A stretch of 64,000 nucleotides of DNA from Malania oleifera (lineage: Eukaryota; Streptophyta; Magnoliopsida; Santalales; Ximeniaceae), in assembly GCF_029873635.1 (NCBI RefSeq), contig NC_080418.1, forward strand, positions 10,306,062 to 10,370,061, written 5' to 3'. The position numbers were made by a program, and so were the translations under genes. Position 1 is the stretch's first letter, and every line of letters starts with the position of its first letter. A model generated the notes under the pieces. That model ran no database searches. It had not been told where the DNA came from and worked only from the letters and a program-made list of their open reading frames with translations. Below are positions 1 to 11,482 of the stretch, in pieces.

Positions 1-2220
1 TAAAGAACATTAGAAAGAGAGAGATTAGGAGAAAAATGCATAGTGCCGGTATGAGTTATAGGAACAATGCCACCATTAGGAAGTTTAATGGGGCATGGCT
101 GATTAAGGAGTTGAATATTGTCAAGAGAAGACAAATTGGAAGTCATATGATCTGATGCACCTGAATCAACAATCCATTCAGTATTAGAAAAATAAGCAGA
201 ATGACAAGAGGCAAGGTTACCAGTAAAGTTGGTAGAGTTGGTATTTGAGGGCGATAAGAGATTCAAGAGTTGACAGTATTATTCGATGGTGAGACTAGGG
301 ACAGTAATCTCAGAAGAAGTTGAAGAACCTGTGACATTGTTTGCAGCCATTGAAGAACGAGATTTTTTATCGGGTGTTCCACGAGATGGAGACTTGTTGT
401 TGGGATAACCATGCAGCTTATAACATTGTGCTTTCCAATGACCATTACGACCACAGTGGTCACATTTTGGACGACCACGCCCTCGCCCCTTGCTATCAGA
501 AGAATGAGAAAAATTACGAGGAACTGCCATGACAGTAGATTCTGTTGGAACACTAGAGATATGAAGAAGGCGTTGCTTCTCTTCTTGATGCAAAATTGAA
601 TAGACTTTGGTGACAGAAGGTAAATGATCCATGTCCAAAATTTGGCTGTAGATGGAAGCATATGAGTCATGTAGCCCCATCAAAAACTGAAAAACTCGCT
701 CAGTGTCTTGCATTTGGATTAATTCGGTTAAGACACCACAAATGCATTGCGGTGCGGAGGCAAGCATGGCGAGTTCATCCCAATAACCTTTAAGTGTTGT
801 AAAATACACAGAGATGGTCATGGAGCCTTGGATAAGAGTAGCAATGTCACGCTTCAATTTGAAAATTCTAGGATTGTTGCTTTGAAAGAAATTATTCTCA
901 AGATCCAGCCATACATCACGGGGACATTCATGATAGATCAAATTGTGAACAATGGATGGATCAATGGAGTAGAGGATCCATGATAAGACCATATCACTGC
1001 AATGTTCCCACAATTGAGTTTCTGTTGGGGAGGACGTTGGTTTGGGAAGAGTACCATTAACAAAACCAAATTAATTTTTGGCATTCAAGGCCATTTTCAT
1101 ATCCCTTTTCTAGGTAGGATAATTGTCATCATTGAGAAGAGTGGAGACGAGGATGGCACCTGGGTGATCAGTAGAATGGAGAAAATATGTAGAAAATGCA
1201 CCTAGGGATGGTGGATTGGAGGAGGAGACCTCCGCCGATGTGATGTTGGACATAATGTCAGATTAGTTCATATGAACCAAACAGCCGAATCGGGTCAGAT
1301 CCAATCGCTGTGAGGGACGGTTGTTGATGCTCTCTCCGGAGAAGACGACCAGGGACGATAAGCACTGCGAAGACGGCTGTCAGAAGGAGAGAGAGATGAC
1401 CAGCCGGGAGTGAGAACTGGCACCGAACCAAAACGCGAACGCTGGAGATGCACCAGCTGAAGGCTACTGCTGGAGAAGACAGGAGAACCGAACAGAGCTG
1501 CCAAAGAAGACGAACACAGAGCTGCCGGAGAAGACGAACTGAGAGGCGGAGAGCTTCCAGAGAAGACGAACAGAGAAACACTGAGATGACTGAAAGCTTC
1601 CATTGAGACGACTGAAAGCTTCGAAGCTGAGGAACTGCAAGACGGCTGGAAAAAAAAAAAACAGAGAGCCAAGAGAACGATGCCGAAACGAAGAAGAACC
1701 AGAGAAGCCGGAGATGATGAGAGAAAGGCTGAGACTGAGATGATTGGAAGAGAGAGGAGAGACGACGCCGGAAAACTGAGCACGAATTGCAGGGGATGCC
1801 GGAGGTGATCACAGTGTCAGTGTGTTCGCTGATTCGGTGAAGACGATGATGACGACGTTGTCAGAACCGGCGGCCGAGCGGAGGGAGGATGGGAGCAGAG
1901 GGATGTCTGCCGCCGAACGGAAGCTTGTTGCGTGTGGAACAGCGTGTTCCTGTTGCATGCAATCAGAAATAGTGGGTGATGGCAAGAAAAGTTAGGAAAG
2001 AAAATTAGGTTTTGTGTGTGTTCAGAAACAGTGGGCGGCGGCAAGAAAGGTTAGGGAAAAAATATTAGGTTTTGAACTTGGCTCTGATACCATGTTAAAA
2101 TTTGAATAAAGGCATTTTTCTATATTCATTATTCAACAATATAAGGGTGTATTTATATACATGAGTCTAGGAACAAGATCCTAAATTACTCTTAAATGTC
2201 TGCTCTATAATAATTACACA
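1..2220 (-). mobile_element. Ty1/copia LTR retrotransposon fossil, 5' part (gag and protease)
   Basis: Reads leftward and runs off the left edge of the window. The 5' LTR is short, about 2093-2220, with TG...CA ends and a TATAAATA box near its middle. It is followed by a primer-binding site at 2079-2092 whose reverse complement is TGGTATCAGAGC, matching initiator tRNA-Met. After a long leader, gag runs from about 1252 to 279. It begins MSNITSAEV, has the UBN2-type domain, and carries a CDHCGRNGHWKAQC zinc knuckle near 450-490. The protease motif WIVDSGASDH lies near 130-170. The short LTR is compatible with an Ale/Retrofit-like lineage, but that is a guess. It looks broken, with a few breaks in the visible part. 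It lies antisense to the sugar transporter downstream. Confidence 0.88.
2093..2220 (-). repeat. 5' LTR of the left copia element
   Basis: About 128 bp between TG and CA termini on the minus strand. The 3' end sits next to the tRNA-Met primer-binding site. It contains TATAAATA around 2152-2159. The outer end at 2220 is less certain than the inner end, because the partner LTR lies outside the window. Confidence 0.6.
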
Positions 2221-2448
2221 ATAAATGAAAAATGGAAAGTGTAGATATATCTTTTGAAATTGAAAGTGGCTTTCAGTTTTGATTTTTGAAAGCTGCTACT
2301 GATGTCAAAGTGAGTTTGTAAATTCTAATTTCTCAAATGAGAAGCATATTTTGATCCCAAGGAAGGCCTTTTGTTGATGAGTTGTATAGAGTTTGTTTCT
2401 GCATGAAGCATTTTGATGTCTAATTCTCTTACATTGATGATATCGCAG

Positions 2449-5059
2449 TCGCCTGAGCTTAGTGGCACAACTTGGTTCAGCCTTTCAGCCATTCAGCTCG
2501 GTCTTGTGGTATGTGCTTACAATTATGCTTCTTTCATCTCCAATAACACTTGATCTGATCTTTTACTATATTTCCATGAGTGTAGGTTAGTGGTTCCCTC
2601 TATGGAGCTCTTTTTGGGTCTCTCCTGGTCTATCTTATTGCAGATTTCATTGGTACATCTCTTGCTTATTTTAAATAATCCATATTACCACATTAAGATT
2701 TGTAGCATTTCATTAATCTAGTTAATCTAATGTCTTGGATTGACTGATGAAGGAAGGAAGAGTGAACTTATTACAGCAGCTGTGCTATATCTACTCGGTG
2801 GTCTGATCACTGCCTATGCCCCTGGCCTGAATGTTCTTTTAGTAGGACGGCTCCTCTATGGCCTTGGTATTGGTTTGGTGAGCTTCTTTGTTTCCATTAG
2901 CTGATACTATGATATGCTTCCCAAGAACTAAGGAATTTTAAAATGATTTTGTTCGACAGGCAATGCATGGGGCTCCTCTTTATATTGCGGAGACTTGTCC
3001 TTCACAGATTCGTGGAACTCTAATTTCTTTAAAGGAACTTTTCATAGTTCTTGGGATTTTGGTACTCTAAATGCTATTGGTTTTTCAATTTTGTTCCATG
3101 TTTTTTCTCCACAGATGGGCTGAATTAGAAAATGCACTTTTCTGCAGCTGGGTTATTTCGTGGGCAGTTTTCAGATTAATGCAGTAGGAGGGTGGCGTTA
3201 CATGTATGGGTTTAGTGTCCCAGTTGCTTTGTCGATGGGATTAGGAATTTGGAGTCTCCCGCAATCTCCCCGCTGGCTACTCCTCAGGGCAGTGCAAGGT
3301 AAAGGGCCTTTTCAAGACTACAAAGAGAAAGCTATCAATGCCCTGAACAAGCTAAGAGGCCGAGATTCCAGTGACAAAGCATCAGAGAGGCAAATAGAAG
3401 ATACACTCGTCTCATTGAAGTCTTCCTATAAAGATGAGGAGTCTGAAGCAAATTTCTTGGAGGTGTTCCAAGGGCCGGGTTTGAAAGCATTCATTATTGG
3501 TGGAGGTTTGGTTCTTTTCCAGCAGGTTCTTCCTCTGCCACTACAGACTGTTCCTTAATTTTTTTTATCCCTGTTCCACATTCTTCCATGTTCATAAAAG
3601 AAATGGACAGAGTGGAGGATTTCATGTCTGACAAGTTTATTGCCTGATTGTTATAGATTACTGGGCAACCAAGTGTCCTGTATTATGCAGGTTCTATTCT
3701 TCAGGTACTTGATACTTAAGATGACATTCCCCTTTCTTTTTTTTGAAACAAAGATTTCCCTAATGTTGATTTTATTTTACTATTGTTACTCAAGAGTGCT
3801 GGGTTTTCTGCGGCCTCTGATGCTACGAGAGTTTCTGTTGTAATTGGTGTATTTAAGGTACTTAACTTAATCTTCTCATTAGGAATTTTATATTTTTTAG
3901 GTTTTCCTGATTGGAGAAAGTATGGTTCTTTTCTTTAGGGAAGGAGGGGGGAGAGGAAAGGGAAGTTGCCCTTTCTGCTCTTTGAACCTCTTTTTGGTGA
4001 TGATTAATAAGTGTAATTCAAGGGATAACATGTTCTTTTTGTTTTTTGATTGATCCTTCTGCAGCTTTTGATGACAGGGATCGCTGTCCTAAAAGTTGAT
4101 GACCTTGGAAGAAGACCCCTACTAATTGGAGGTGTCAGTGGAATTGTATGCATCTTTTCACTCTCTTAAAACATTCCATCATATCAGTGGCTGATTATTA
4201 AAAAAAATATGATTATTGATTTTTACCTCTCCTTCTATGTTCTACAGGCCCTTTCTTTATTTCTCCTTTCAGCTTATTACAAATTTCTTGGAGGATTCTC
4301 TATTGTTGCTGTTGCCGCATTACTTCTCTATGTAGGTTGCTACCAGGTAACTTGGCACTATTCTCTTGGGTTTTTCCCAAGCCACCTTATTTCTCAATGC
4401 TCAACTTCTGTGGAGTACCAATATTGGTCGATTTTCCATTTTATTATCCATGTGAGATGAGATATGCTCAAACAAGCACTAACCGGCAGTCATGCCTTTG
4501 TGTTATCTGAATGGTTGGGGTGGTATAAATTCAATTTTATTGCTGAGCTGTAGAAATTCAAATCCCACCCGGATATAGAGGTTCTCAATCTTGTATTAGA
4601 CTGTAACCTTGTTTGCTCTGTGGTTGATCGTTGTCTAATTTCTTTTTTACATGGAGTTTCAGATATCTTTTGGACCCATCAGCTGGCTTATGGTGTCGGA
4701 GATATTCCCTCTTCGCACAAGGGGCCGAGGGATTAGTCTTGCAGTTCTTACTAATTTTGGTTCAAACGCCATTGTAACCTTTGCTTTCTCACCTTTGAAG
4801 GTATGTTTTAATTTCATTGATCTCATCCCTTCCCAAACGACTTGCTCATAGGTCATTCATTATCTTTATTCTGCCTTTAATTGGTAATGGAGTGTTCTGC
4901 ATTAAAAATCTGCTAATTCTGTAGGAGTTGCTGGGGGCAGAGAACCTCTTCTTTCTTTTTGGAGTTATTGCATTGTCATCGCTAATGTTTGTCACATTCT
5001 TCGTCCCTGAGACTAAAGGATTGAGCTTGGAAGACATTGAATCCAAAATCTTGAAATAA
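2449..5059 (+). CDS. pSuT: Plastidic sugar transporter, major facilitator family (3' 11 exons)
   Basis: Closest recalled family member is Arabidopsis At5g59250 (pSuT, also annotated D-xylose-proton symporter-like 3), an inner-envelope sugar/H+ carrier. Exons with GT-AG introns and one continuous frame: 2449-2508, 2586-2652, 2753-2877, 2960-3061, 3148-3525, 3657-3704, 3795-3857, 4065-4145, 4248-4346, 4663-4800, 4925-5059 (TAA). They encode 431 residues. MFS sugar-porter marks in order: GRLLYGLGIG, GWRYMYG, LPQSPRWLL, the QQ-ITGQPSVLYY pair across an intron, VDDLGRRPLL, and the C-terminal PETKGLSLEDIE. The transit peptide and first transmembrane segment are absent. No exon for them was found at 2221-2448, so they lie left of the window or beyond the copia element, which then sits in an intron. 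If it does not, the gene is a 5'-truncated copy. No frame break is seen in the visible exons. Confidence 0.93.
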
Positions 5060-5604
5060 ACTCAAAACAGATATATACTTTACCTCCACGAGCTCCTCAG
5101 ACACCAAAGTTCTAATTATTCTGCTGCCTTTTTTTGTTTCTTGGTGTGGCATTGCAGAATCACCTATACTTAATCCCACTGTGTATGTGTTGTAATGAAT
5201 ACTGTAATATGAAAAGAATGGGTTCACCTTTAGTCTCCATATGAACGGTTTCTTCTACATTTTATTCCCATGGGTCGTTATCCCCTTTCTCTTCTATTAC
5301 CATGCCTCCTCCTTACTTAAATTGAGTTTGGAAAATTTGAAGTCTTCGATGAACCCTAATCTCCCCACCCCCAATAAAATTAATTACTTACATCTGCAAT
5401 TGAAAAACTCCTCCATGGCATGGGGTGATTATTTGCTGCTACGAAAATATTTCCTGTGACATATCAAAAGCATATTTTATAAATATATAGAAATAATTGT
5501 ACTCAAGAAGTCCCAGTTATGGGACAACAAAAATGTAATTTTGACATTATAATTTTTTGTTTTTGTTTTTTTGACAAGATTCAAACCCAAGATGTCTTAT
5601 GCAA
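5060..5604. other. Transporter 3' UTR and AT-rich intergenic DNA
   Basis: The first 150-200 bases are probably 3' untranslated sequence of the transporter; AATGAATACTGTAATATG near 5195 could serve as an A-rich polyadenylation region. The rest is AT-rich. Short open frames here have no recognisable product. Confidence 0.6.
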
Positions 5605-7481
5605 GGTCTTAAATTTCGATTTCAACTCAAATTTTGAAACTCCAGGAGTACAAAAATTTTGATTTCGACTTGAAAAAATAAACGGATAAAACATGAAATT
5701 CTTTGTGAAACTTTAGAATTGGTAAACAAACATAATAATTATTGGAATTGGTATATTCCCAAGAGGGGAGGATGAATTGGATATTTAAAATTTTTTTTCC
5801 TTAGTCAAATTAGCCAGCGGCAGTAATACATAACCTAGGGTTTGTCTAAGTATTTCCCAATCATTCATAATATTTAAATTATGCACACATTCATAATTAA
5901 ATAAATCTAAGCATACACGTGCAGGAAATTAAAGTGTAGGAATATAAGAGTAGATACAAGATATGTTATTGGGGTTCGACAACTGTGCTTACGTCCCACC
6001 TCAAGTTCACAAGTAAGAGGATTCCACTATACCTCGCTTAACGGGTGGAGCAACATCTAATACAATACCTTATAGGATGGTGCACCTAATTCTCTTAACC
6101 GGGTCTGAATTAGTCTAGTGCTCTCCCAATCGGGTCTGAACAAGTTCGGGACTATTCACAGGACTAGTCTCCCTCTTCCAATCATACGTCGGGAATACAA
6201 CCAATATTCAAATTAAATATTTTGTACAACCAGATTGCTTCTAATACAAGCAGATATGTACCACTATACACAGTCAACTAATGCACTCACATATGATATG
6301 AAGTAAGCTTAAGTGAGATTTTCACAAAAAATAATTTTCTCAATCTTTGAGTGAGATGTATACGATAAGTACCTCAAAGATTTAAACCCTTAATAGCTAT
6401 TTCTCCAAAAATGTTTTTCAAAGAAAATACTAGAGAACTTAGGGTTTATGCTTTTCAAATTATCTTGCACAAACAAAAATACGAGCGTTTGAAATCTATG
6501 TACAAAAAGGTTTCCAAATCAGAAAGTGTTTCTCCAAATATTATTTACCAAGAAAATATGTGGAGAAACTTATAAGCTCACTTTCAAAAAGGTTTTCAAC
6601 AAATAAACACAAGTAAGAGTATAATGCTTTTCAAAAACGAATACCCAAAAATAAATGTTCCTACTCAACAACCTTCAAATGCAAAAAACTTGCAAGTGTA
6701 AGAAGTAAAGGAATTAATCAAACTCTCTCTTCAAAACGATTTTCATATAAAAGAGTATAAGAGAGTATGTACAATAAAACTTTTGAAGATAAAAAATTTT
6801 GGGAGAATTTTCCTCACTAATCTAATTGTTAAAAATGAGTAATGAAGTGGGTATATATAGACTCCTTAGAAAATCTTACCGTTAGAGATATATTAGGGAT
6901 TTTAAAAATGTTTAATGAAAAATTACCCTAATTACGGTGGTTTAAATAAGGCAACACGAGAGATTCGGTTGTCCGGACCTTAGGTTCGGTCACCTGAATA
7001 GACACATGAAGAAAAGGTGTTTTTCAAGTTCGAGTGCCCGAGGGAAGGGTCGACTGGCTGAACCAAGGCGATTTTCCAAACTGCTCGAGGTTTGGTCGCC
7101 CAATTCTCAATTCGGTTTGCCAAACTTCAACATTTGGTTGCCCGAGGTGAAAATGAACTTAAAGTTCGGGCGCTCGAGGACGTTGGAAAAAATCAAGACT
7201 TGGGTTTGGTCGACTGTGGATGTTTGGTTCAAATTTGTTCGGTTACCCAAGCCATAGTCAATAGTTTGACTTTTCAACTGTTCGGTCGACTGAGACATTT
7301 TCAATGCATAAGGTTTGGTCGCATGAAACCCTTTCAAACTTAAGATTAGGTCCTATTTTTAGCAAAAGTTACGTACGGGGACTTAGGATCTATTTAAGGC
7401 CAAGGCTTTTTAATTTAGCTTAAAAACCTGGCGTCGGTCGACTGAAGCCTTTTCTATTGTCATTTGAGCTCATTCATATCA

Positions 7482-9703
7482 TGTAACAACCTAGGAAATT
7501 CTAAATAAATTGAGATAATAAGGTAGATAGAAGGGAAGAAAGAAAAAAATTCGAAAAGGTAGCAGCAAGCATTCGTCGACAAACAGACTGGTCTCGTCGA
7601 TGAATGTTCTTATTGGCTTGTCGACGAGGACACGTGTCTCGTCGACGAGGAACTACCGAGAGGGGTTTTTCGCATATATGAAATTCTTCGACGAGTTGGC
7701 TGTTTTGTCACCGAATTGTGTACAGTCTACGTGTCTCATCGACAAATCCCTACGTATAAATATTGGTTTTCTTTCATTTCAACGTGAATTTCTTGCATGT
7801 TTTCCTTCTCTCTCTAAAAACTTCAGCCATACCACCTTCTTTCTTTGATTCCGGGCCAGATTTAACTCGGTTTGACGATAGGAAGTTACCACGAGACTCC
7901 TGGGAAGATTCTCTGCAAAATAGGCAGAGTGGATCTTTGATTTAAGAAGTTTGGGAAACATCCCAAAACCAAGATAAGTGAGTTATTTTGGAATTTCCTT
8001 AGCAAATATTGTCATTTGGAGTTTAGGAAGTATTATAAGGATGTTTTACTAAGATTTGAGAAATTTGGAACTTTGGATTATAGGGTCTCATTTTATTGAT
8101 TTTGGGTCGAATTTCGAGGAGCAGGTGAAGGGAAATATTTTATAATGACTTTTTAATAATTTTAAATGACTAGTTTCAAGTATAAATTTATATATATACA
8201 TACAAGTAATTTTCTAAACCTTGCTGGTATTGAAAATGTTATTTTAAGATAGATAAAGTATATTGGGAAAATTCGTGTGGTTGAAACCATTTTTGATAAT
8301 TAAATGGTTGTGAATAATGTAGAATGAAGAATTGTTGAGGGTATGAATACCGTTTGATTGAAAATATTGATGTTGTTATGTTGCGGGGAAAATGTGGATA
8401 TGTTGAATCGCTGATTATTGTTGATTTGGGTTGTGGGTCATGTAAATTACGATATAGCGTTGGCAGTGGTATGAGGAGGTCGTTATATGAACGTTTATAT
8501 TGGGAGGTAAACATTGGCAGCATGAGAAGGTTGTTTACCTATTTATCATGAACAGAGTGTTGTTTTGTGTCCTGTGTGGACACTATGCTATGATTTGATG
8601 AGTCCAGTGTGCACCAGTCCTATGTGGACGTTTATGCTGTGATTTGAGGAGTCCTGTGTGGACATTATGCTGTGATTTCATGAGTCCTGTGTGGACATTT
8701 ATGCTATGATTTGTTGAGTCCTGTGTGGACCAATTCTGTATGGACATTTATGCTGTGATTTGAGGAGTCTTGTGCGGACTAGTCCTGTGTGGACATTTAT
8801 GCTGTGATTTGATTAGTCCTGTGTGGACATTTATGCTGTGATTTGTTAGGGTCTTGTGTGGACGATTACATGATATGTGGGTGTAAACCCTGTGTGGGTA
8901 AAATGGAAACTGTATGAATATTCTATGTGGATGATTGTGGTATGAGTATATGTGTGACTTGAATTAATTAAGTATTTATGGTAAAGTAGATTACTCCATC
9001 TGAGTGCTTGCTGAGAAAGGTGAGTACTCTGAAAATTATTAGTGGATACCAGAGTAGAGGGAAGCCACTTGTATAGGCGGGTGATCTTCCCTATTATCGA
9101 TGACTTTACCTGAATACATAACTCGAGAGCTTACTGAGAAAGGTGAGTACTCTGGTGTTAGCACTAGAGTAGAAGGAAACTACTTGTATGGGCGGGTATA
9201 TTTCTCTATTTTTGGGAATAACCAATAAAATATTGATGATTGTGGGTACGTAATTGGTTGGCAAAGATGTTGACTTTATGTGATTATGGGTTACTTGTGG
9301 ATCATGAATGCATTTTGATGGATATTTTAATTATATATTAAACACTTCAGTTACACATTGTTATAAACTGTTTCTTCCTTACTGAGAGGTGTCTCACCCC
9401 GTCGATGTTCTAAATTTTTCAGGTTATTCAGGTGATCGAGTTTAGATAGCTCCAAAGCGGGGTAGTTTTGTGAGTGGGACTTAAATGGTTATGTTTTAGT
9501 TTTTATGTTTATTATATTTCTTTCATGTTTTGTACGGTAGAGAACATGGAAATGTAAAATGAATTTGATGATGTATGATTATAGAACTCTGGTATAATAT
9601 ATTCGAGGTATTATATTATTATTTTCTGCTGCGTTAATGGTATCAGAGACGCATGTCGATCTTATAACACTCCGGGCCCCATGTGACGGGTCCGGAGCGT
9701 TAC
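7482..9703 (+). mobile_element. Solo Ty3/gypsy LTR
   Basis: Starts TGTAACAACC and ends GGAGCGTTACG, about 2.2 kb, with no gag or pol beside it. Flanks TATCA (7477-7481) and TGTCA (9704-9708) are a 5-bp target duplication with one mismatch. The TCGTCGACGA-type cluster lies at 7574-7745, immediately before TATAAATA at 7755-7762. A minisatellite lies at about 8560-8880. CTTACTGAGAGGTGTCTCACC near 9388 and the acceptor-like ATTTTTCAG at 9414-9422 are shared with the other LTRs. Confidence 0.85.
8560..8880 (+). repeat. Minisatellite in the solo LTR (GAGTCCTGTGTGGACATTTA unit)
   Basis: About eight imperfect units of roughly 33-46 bp in direct tandem. Each contains 'cctgtgtggacatttatg' followed by 'ctgtgatttgatgagt' with substitutions and small length changes. 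It sits between the second splice-like donor and the acceptor-like signal of the LTR. Confidence 0.85.
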
Positions 9704-10506
9704 GTGTCATGCACGCAGATGTAAATATTACAGACCATTATATTATAGACCAAATAATGAAACAAAATACATTATGCAAAATAAACAATAAGTCTTCTTA
9801 TTCTTTGTTCTTCTGAAGCTTCATAGAAAATGCCACGAAATATATGCGCTTTACGTCTTTTTTGGCTTCCATTTCCTTGCCTTATGTGTGTGCTTGAATT
9901 AGAGCCTTGTTCAAGTACTGAGTACACACATAAGTAACTTGCGGTTTGTCATTATCAAACCAGAGATCGAATTCAAAAAGTTAACAATAATATTAATTTT
10001 AGGACTAATATACTACAAATTAAATACATTTATGTTTTGTATGAGATGAAAAAGTTGTAAAATAATGTGTATCAAACATATTTGTAAGATAGTGTATTTT
10101 AAACATATTTACTTAATATAAATGATATTCATAAATCATTTAAATATTATTTATTAAACAAATAATGATAATTTAGACATAAATGGTTAAATAAAATGTT
10201 AATGTAAGTTTATAATTTCATATATTTTCAAAAGCACTTAAAATAATCTTTTGTTTCAATAAAATAAATAAAATAAATAAAATAAATTAAGAGAGAAATT
10301 TCACTTTACTCCTAAATCTCTCATTTGAATTCCGACGAAATTTCATTGTATAGTTATAATTTCAACAAGTTTTGCTAAAATATCGATAAATTTCTAATGA
10401 TTCGTTGAGATTTCGATGGAAATTCTGTAAGATGGAAATTAACTGTCATTTCAATTTTAAGGGTGGCGATATGAAAATTTTGACAATTTCATGGAAATTT
10501 AAGACC

Positions 10507-11345
10507 GTTGTCATATGGCAATCTCTCACTCCCATCCTCCCACCATCTGATCTAAGCTTCAGGTATTGACATTCTTCCTTCCTAGTCATACTATTTACTG
10601 CAGCTCCAAAGGTTCTGTGGTTGGAAAACAGCTATGAACAAAGCAAGCTGGAGGAACGATTTGCATGTTAGTAATGTTGGGCCATTTTGTGGTTGAGCTG
10701 CTGTTGGAAGTAGAGCTGTTCTCTTATTGCGACTTCCCAGCTTAAAGATTAACGTGTGGCCAGACTTGAGTTTAAGCCTTATCTTCTTCTTGCGGTCTTA
10801 CAAGATTTTTCTCACATTACTGTGATCTTAGGCATCACAATGCTAGCATGTAGTATCAAATTTAGAAGATAATTTTAGTGGATGATAGCTACTGCTGCGA
10901 ACCAATCCAAAATTTTCCTGATAATGCAAGAGAATCATTACAACTTATCTGAAAAATATTTACTTGTCAATTTTTCAGTTTCTGGAATATCCTCTTCATG
11001 CTTAATCTGTGGCTGTCCACAACCCTGTTAAAAAACAAAGGAAAAAAAAAACCCCTCTGCTGCTTCCATAACCCAAGTCTGAATTTAAAGGAGGTAGTCT
11101 TTTTTCTGTTCAGGGTTTGGGTGTTTCTCTCTCTATTTTCTTAAAAGACATGAAGGGTAGTGACAAAAGAAAATCCTATTTTTAGTGGTCAAGATGAAAG
11201 CATAAATCCCGACCTCAACGGTCACTCAGTTTGGAAAATTGGGAATATCTTATTTATTTTGTGGGTAAACAATGGTTGCCTTGTAGTATGCCACGTGTCA
11301 TTTAGCCAATCCCCTTTGTGTGGCAGTTAACAATTCACAAACCGA
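10507..11345. other. Intergenic DNA upstream of Rubisco activase
   Basis: No gene, repeat or RNA recognised. Sequence is moderately AT-rich with no long open frame. Confidence 0.6.
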
Positions 11346-11355
11346 TCCATATAAT
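11291..11355 (+). promoter_or_regulatory. Probable Rubisco activase promoter elements
   Basis: CCACGTGTCA at 11291-11300 is a G-box core typical of light-regulated photosynthesis genes. AGCCAAT at 11304-11310 is a CCAAT-like box. ATATAATTA near 11349-11357 is a plausible TATA element about 130 bases before the start codon. Placement fits; function is inferred. Confidence 0.55.
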
Positions 11356-11482
11356 TATTAGTTTCTTTCTCTTACGCTCAAAACTCATTACCAAAATAGT
11401 AGTTCTCTTCCCTCCACTTCTGCAGTAAGTGAAGTTCCTGTGATTTGGTCAATTGCCTTCTGAAGTCTTAGCCCTCGAACCC

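Larger units (their letters stand above)
5745..9990. repeat. Dispersed non-coding plant repeat, split by a solo LTR
   Basis: Begins around CCCAAGAGGGGAGGATGAAT and ends near 9945-9990 with CTTGCGGTTTGTCATTATCA. These ends resemble a widespread plant repeat class that starts with a G-rich 'gaggggggtgaat' block and ends in 'ttgtcatcatcaa'. No coding capacity was seen. From 6960 to 7440 it holds a run of degenerate GGTCGACTGA / GGTTGCCCGA units. A solo gypsy LTR interrupts it at 7482-9703. The class is not settled from sequence alone. Confidence 0.5.
5605..10506. repeat. Region bracketed by a 13-bp perfect inverted repeat
   Basis: GGTCTTAAATTTC at 5605-5617 is matched by its exact reverse complement at 10494-10506. 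Both ends carry further GAAATTTC-like subterminal motifs (5611-5680 and 10325-10500). This resembles a non-autonomous terminal-inverted-repeat element, such as a MULE or hAT derivative, later enlarged by insertions. No convincing target duplication was found, so the element call is tentative. Confidence 0.35.

Noticed and set aside
1258-1812. Ser-rich open frames on the minus strand between the copia LTR and gag.
   Set aside because: Low-complexity leader sequence with two overlapping frames; no family resemblance.
5241-5459. 72-codon open frame after the transporter.
   Set aside because: No start context, no family resemblance, and overlaps probable 3' flanking DNA.
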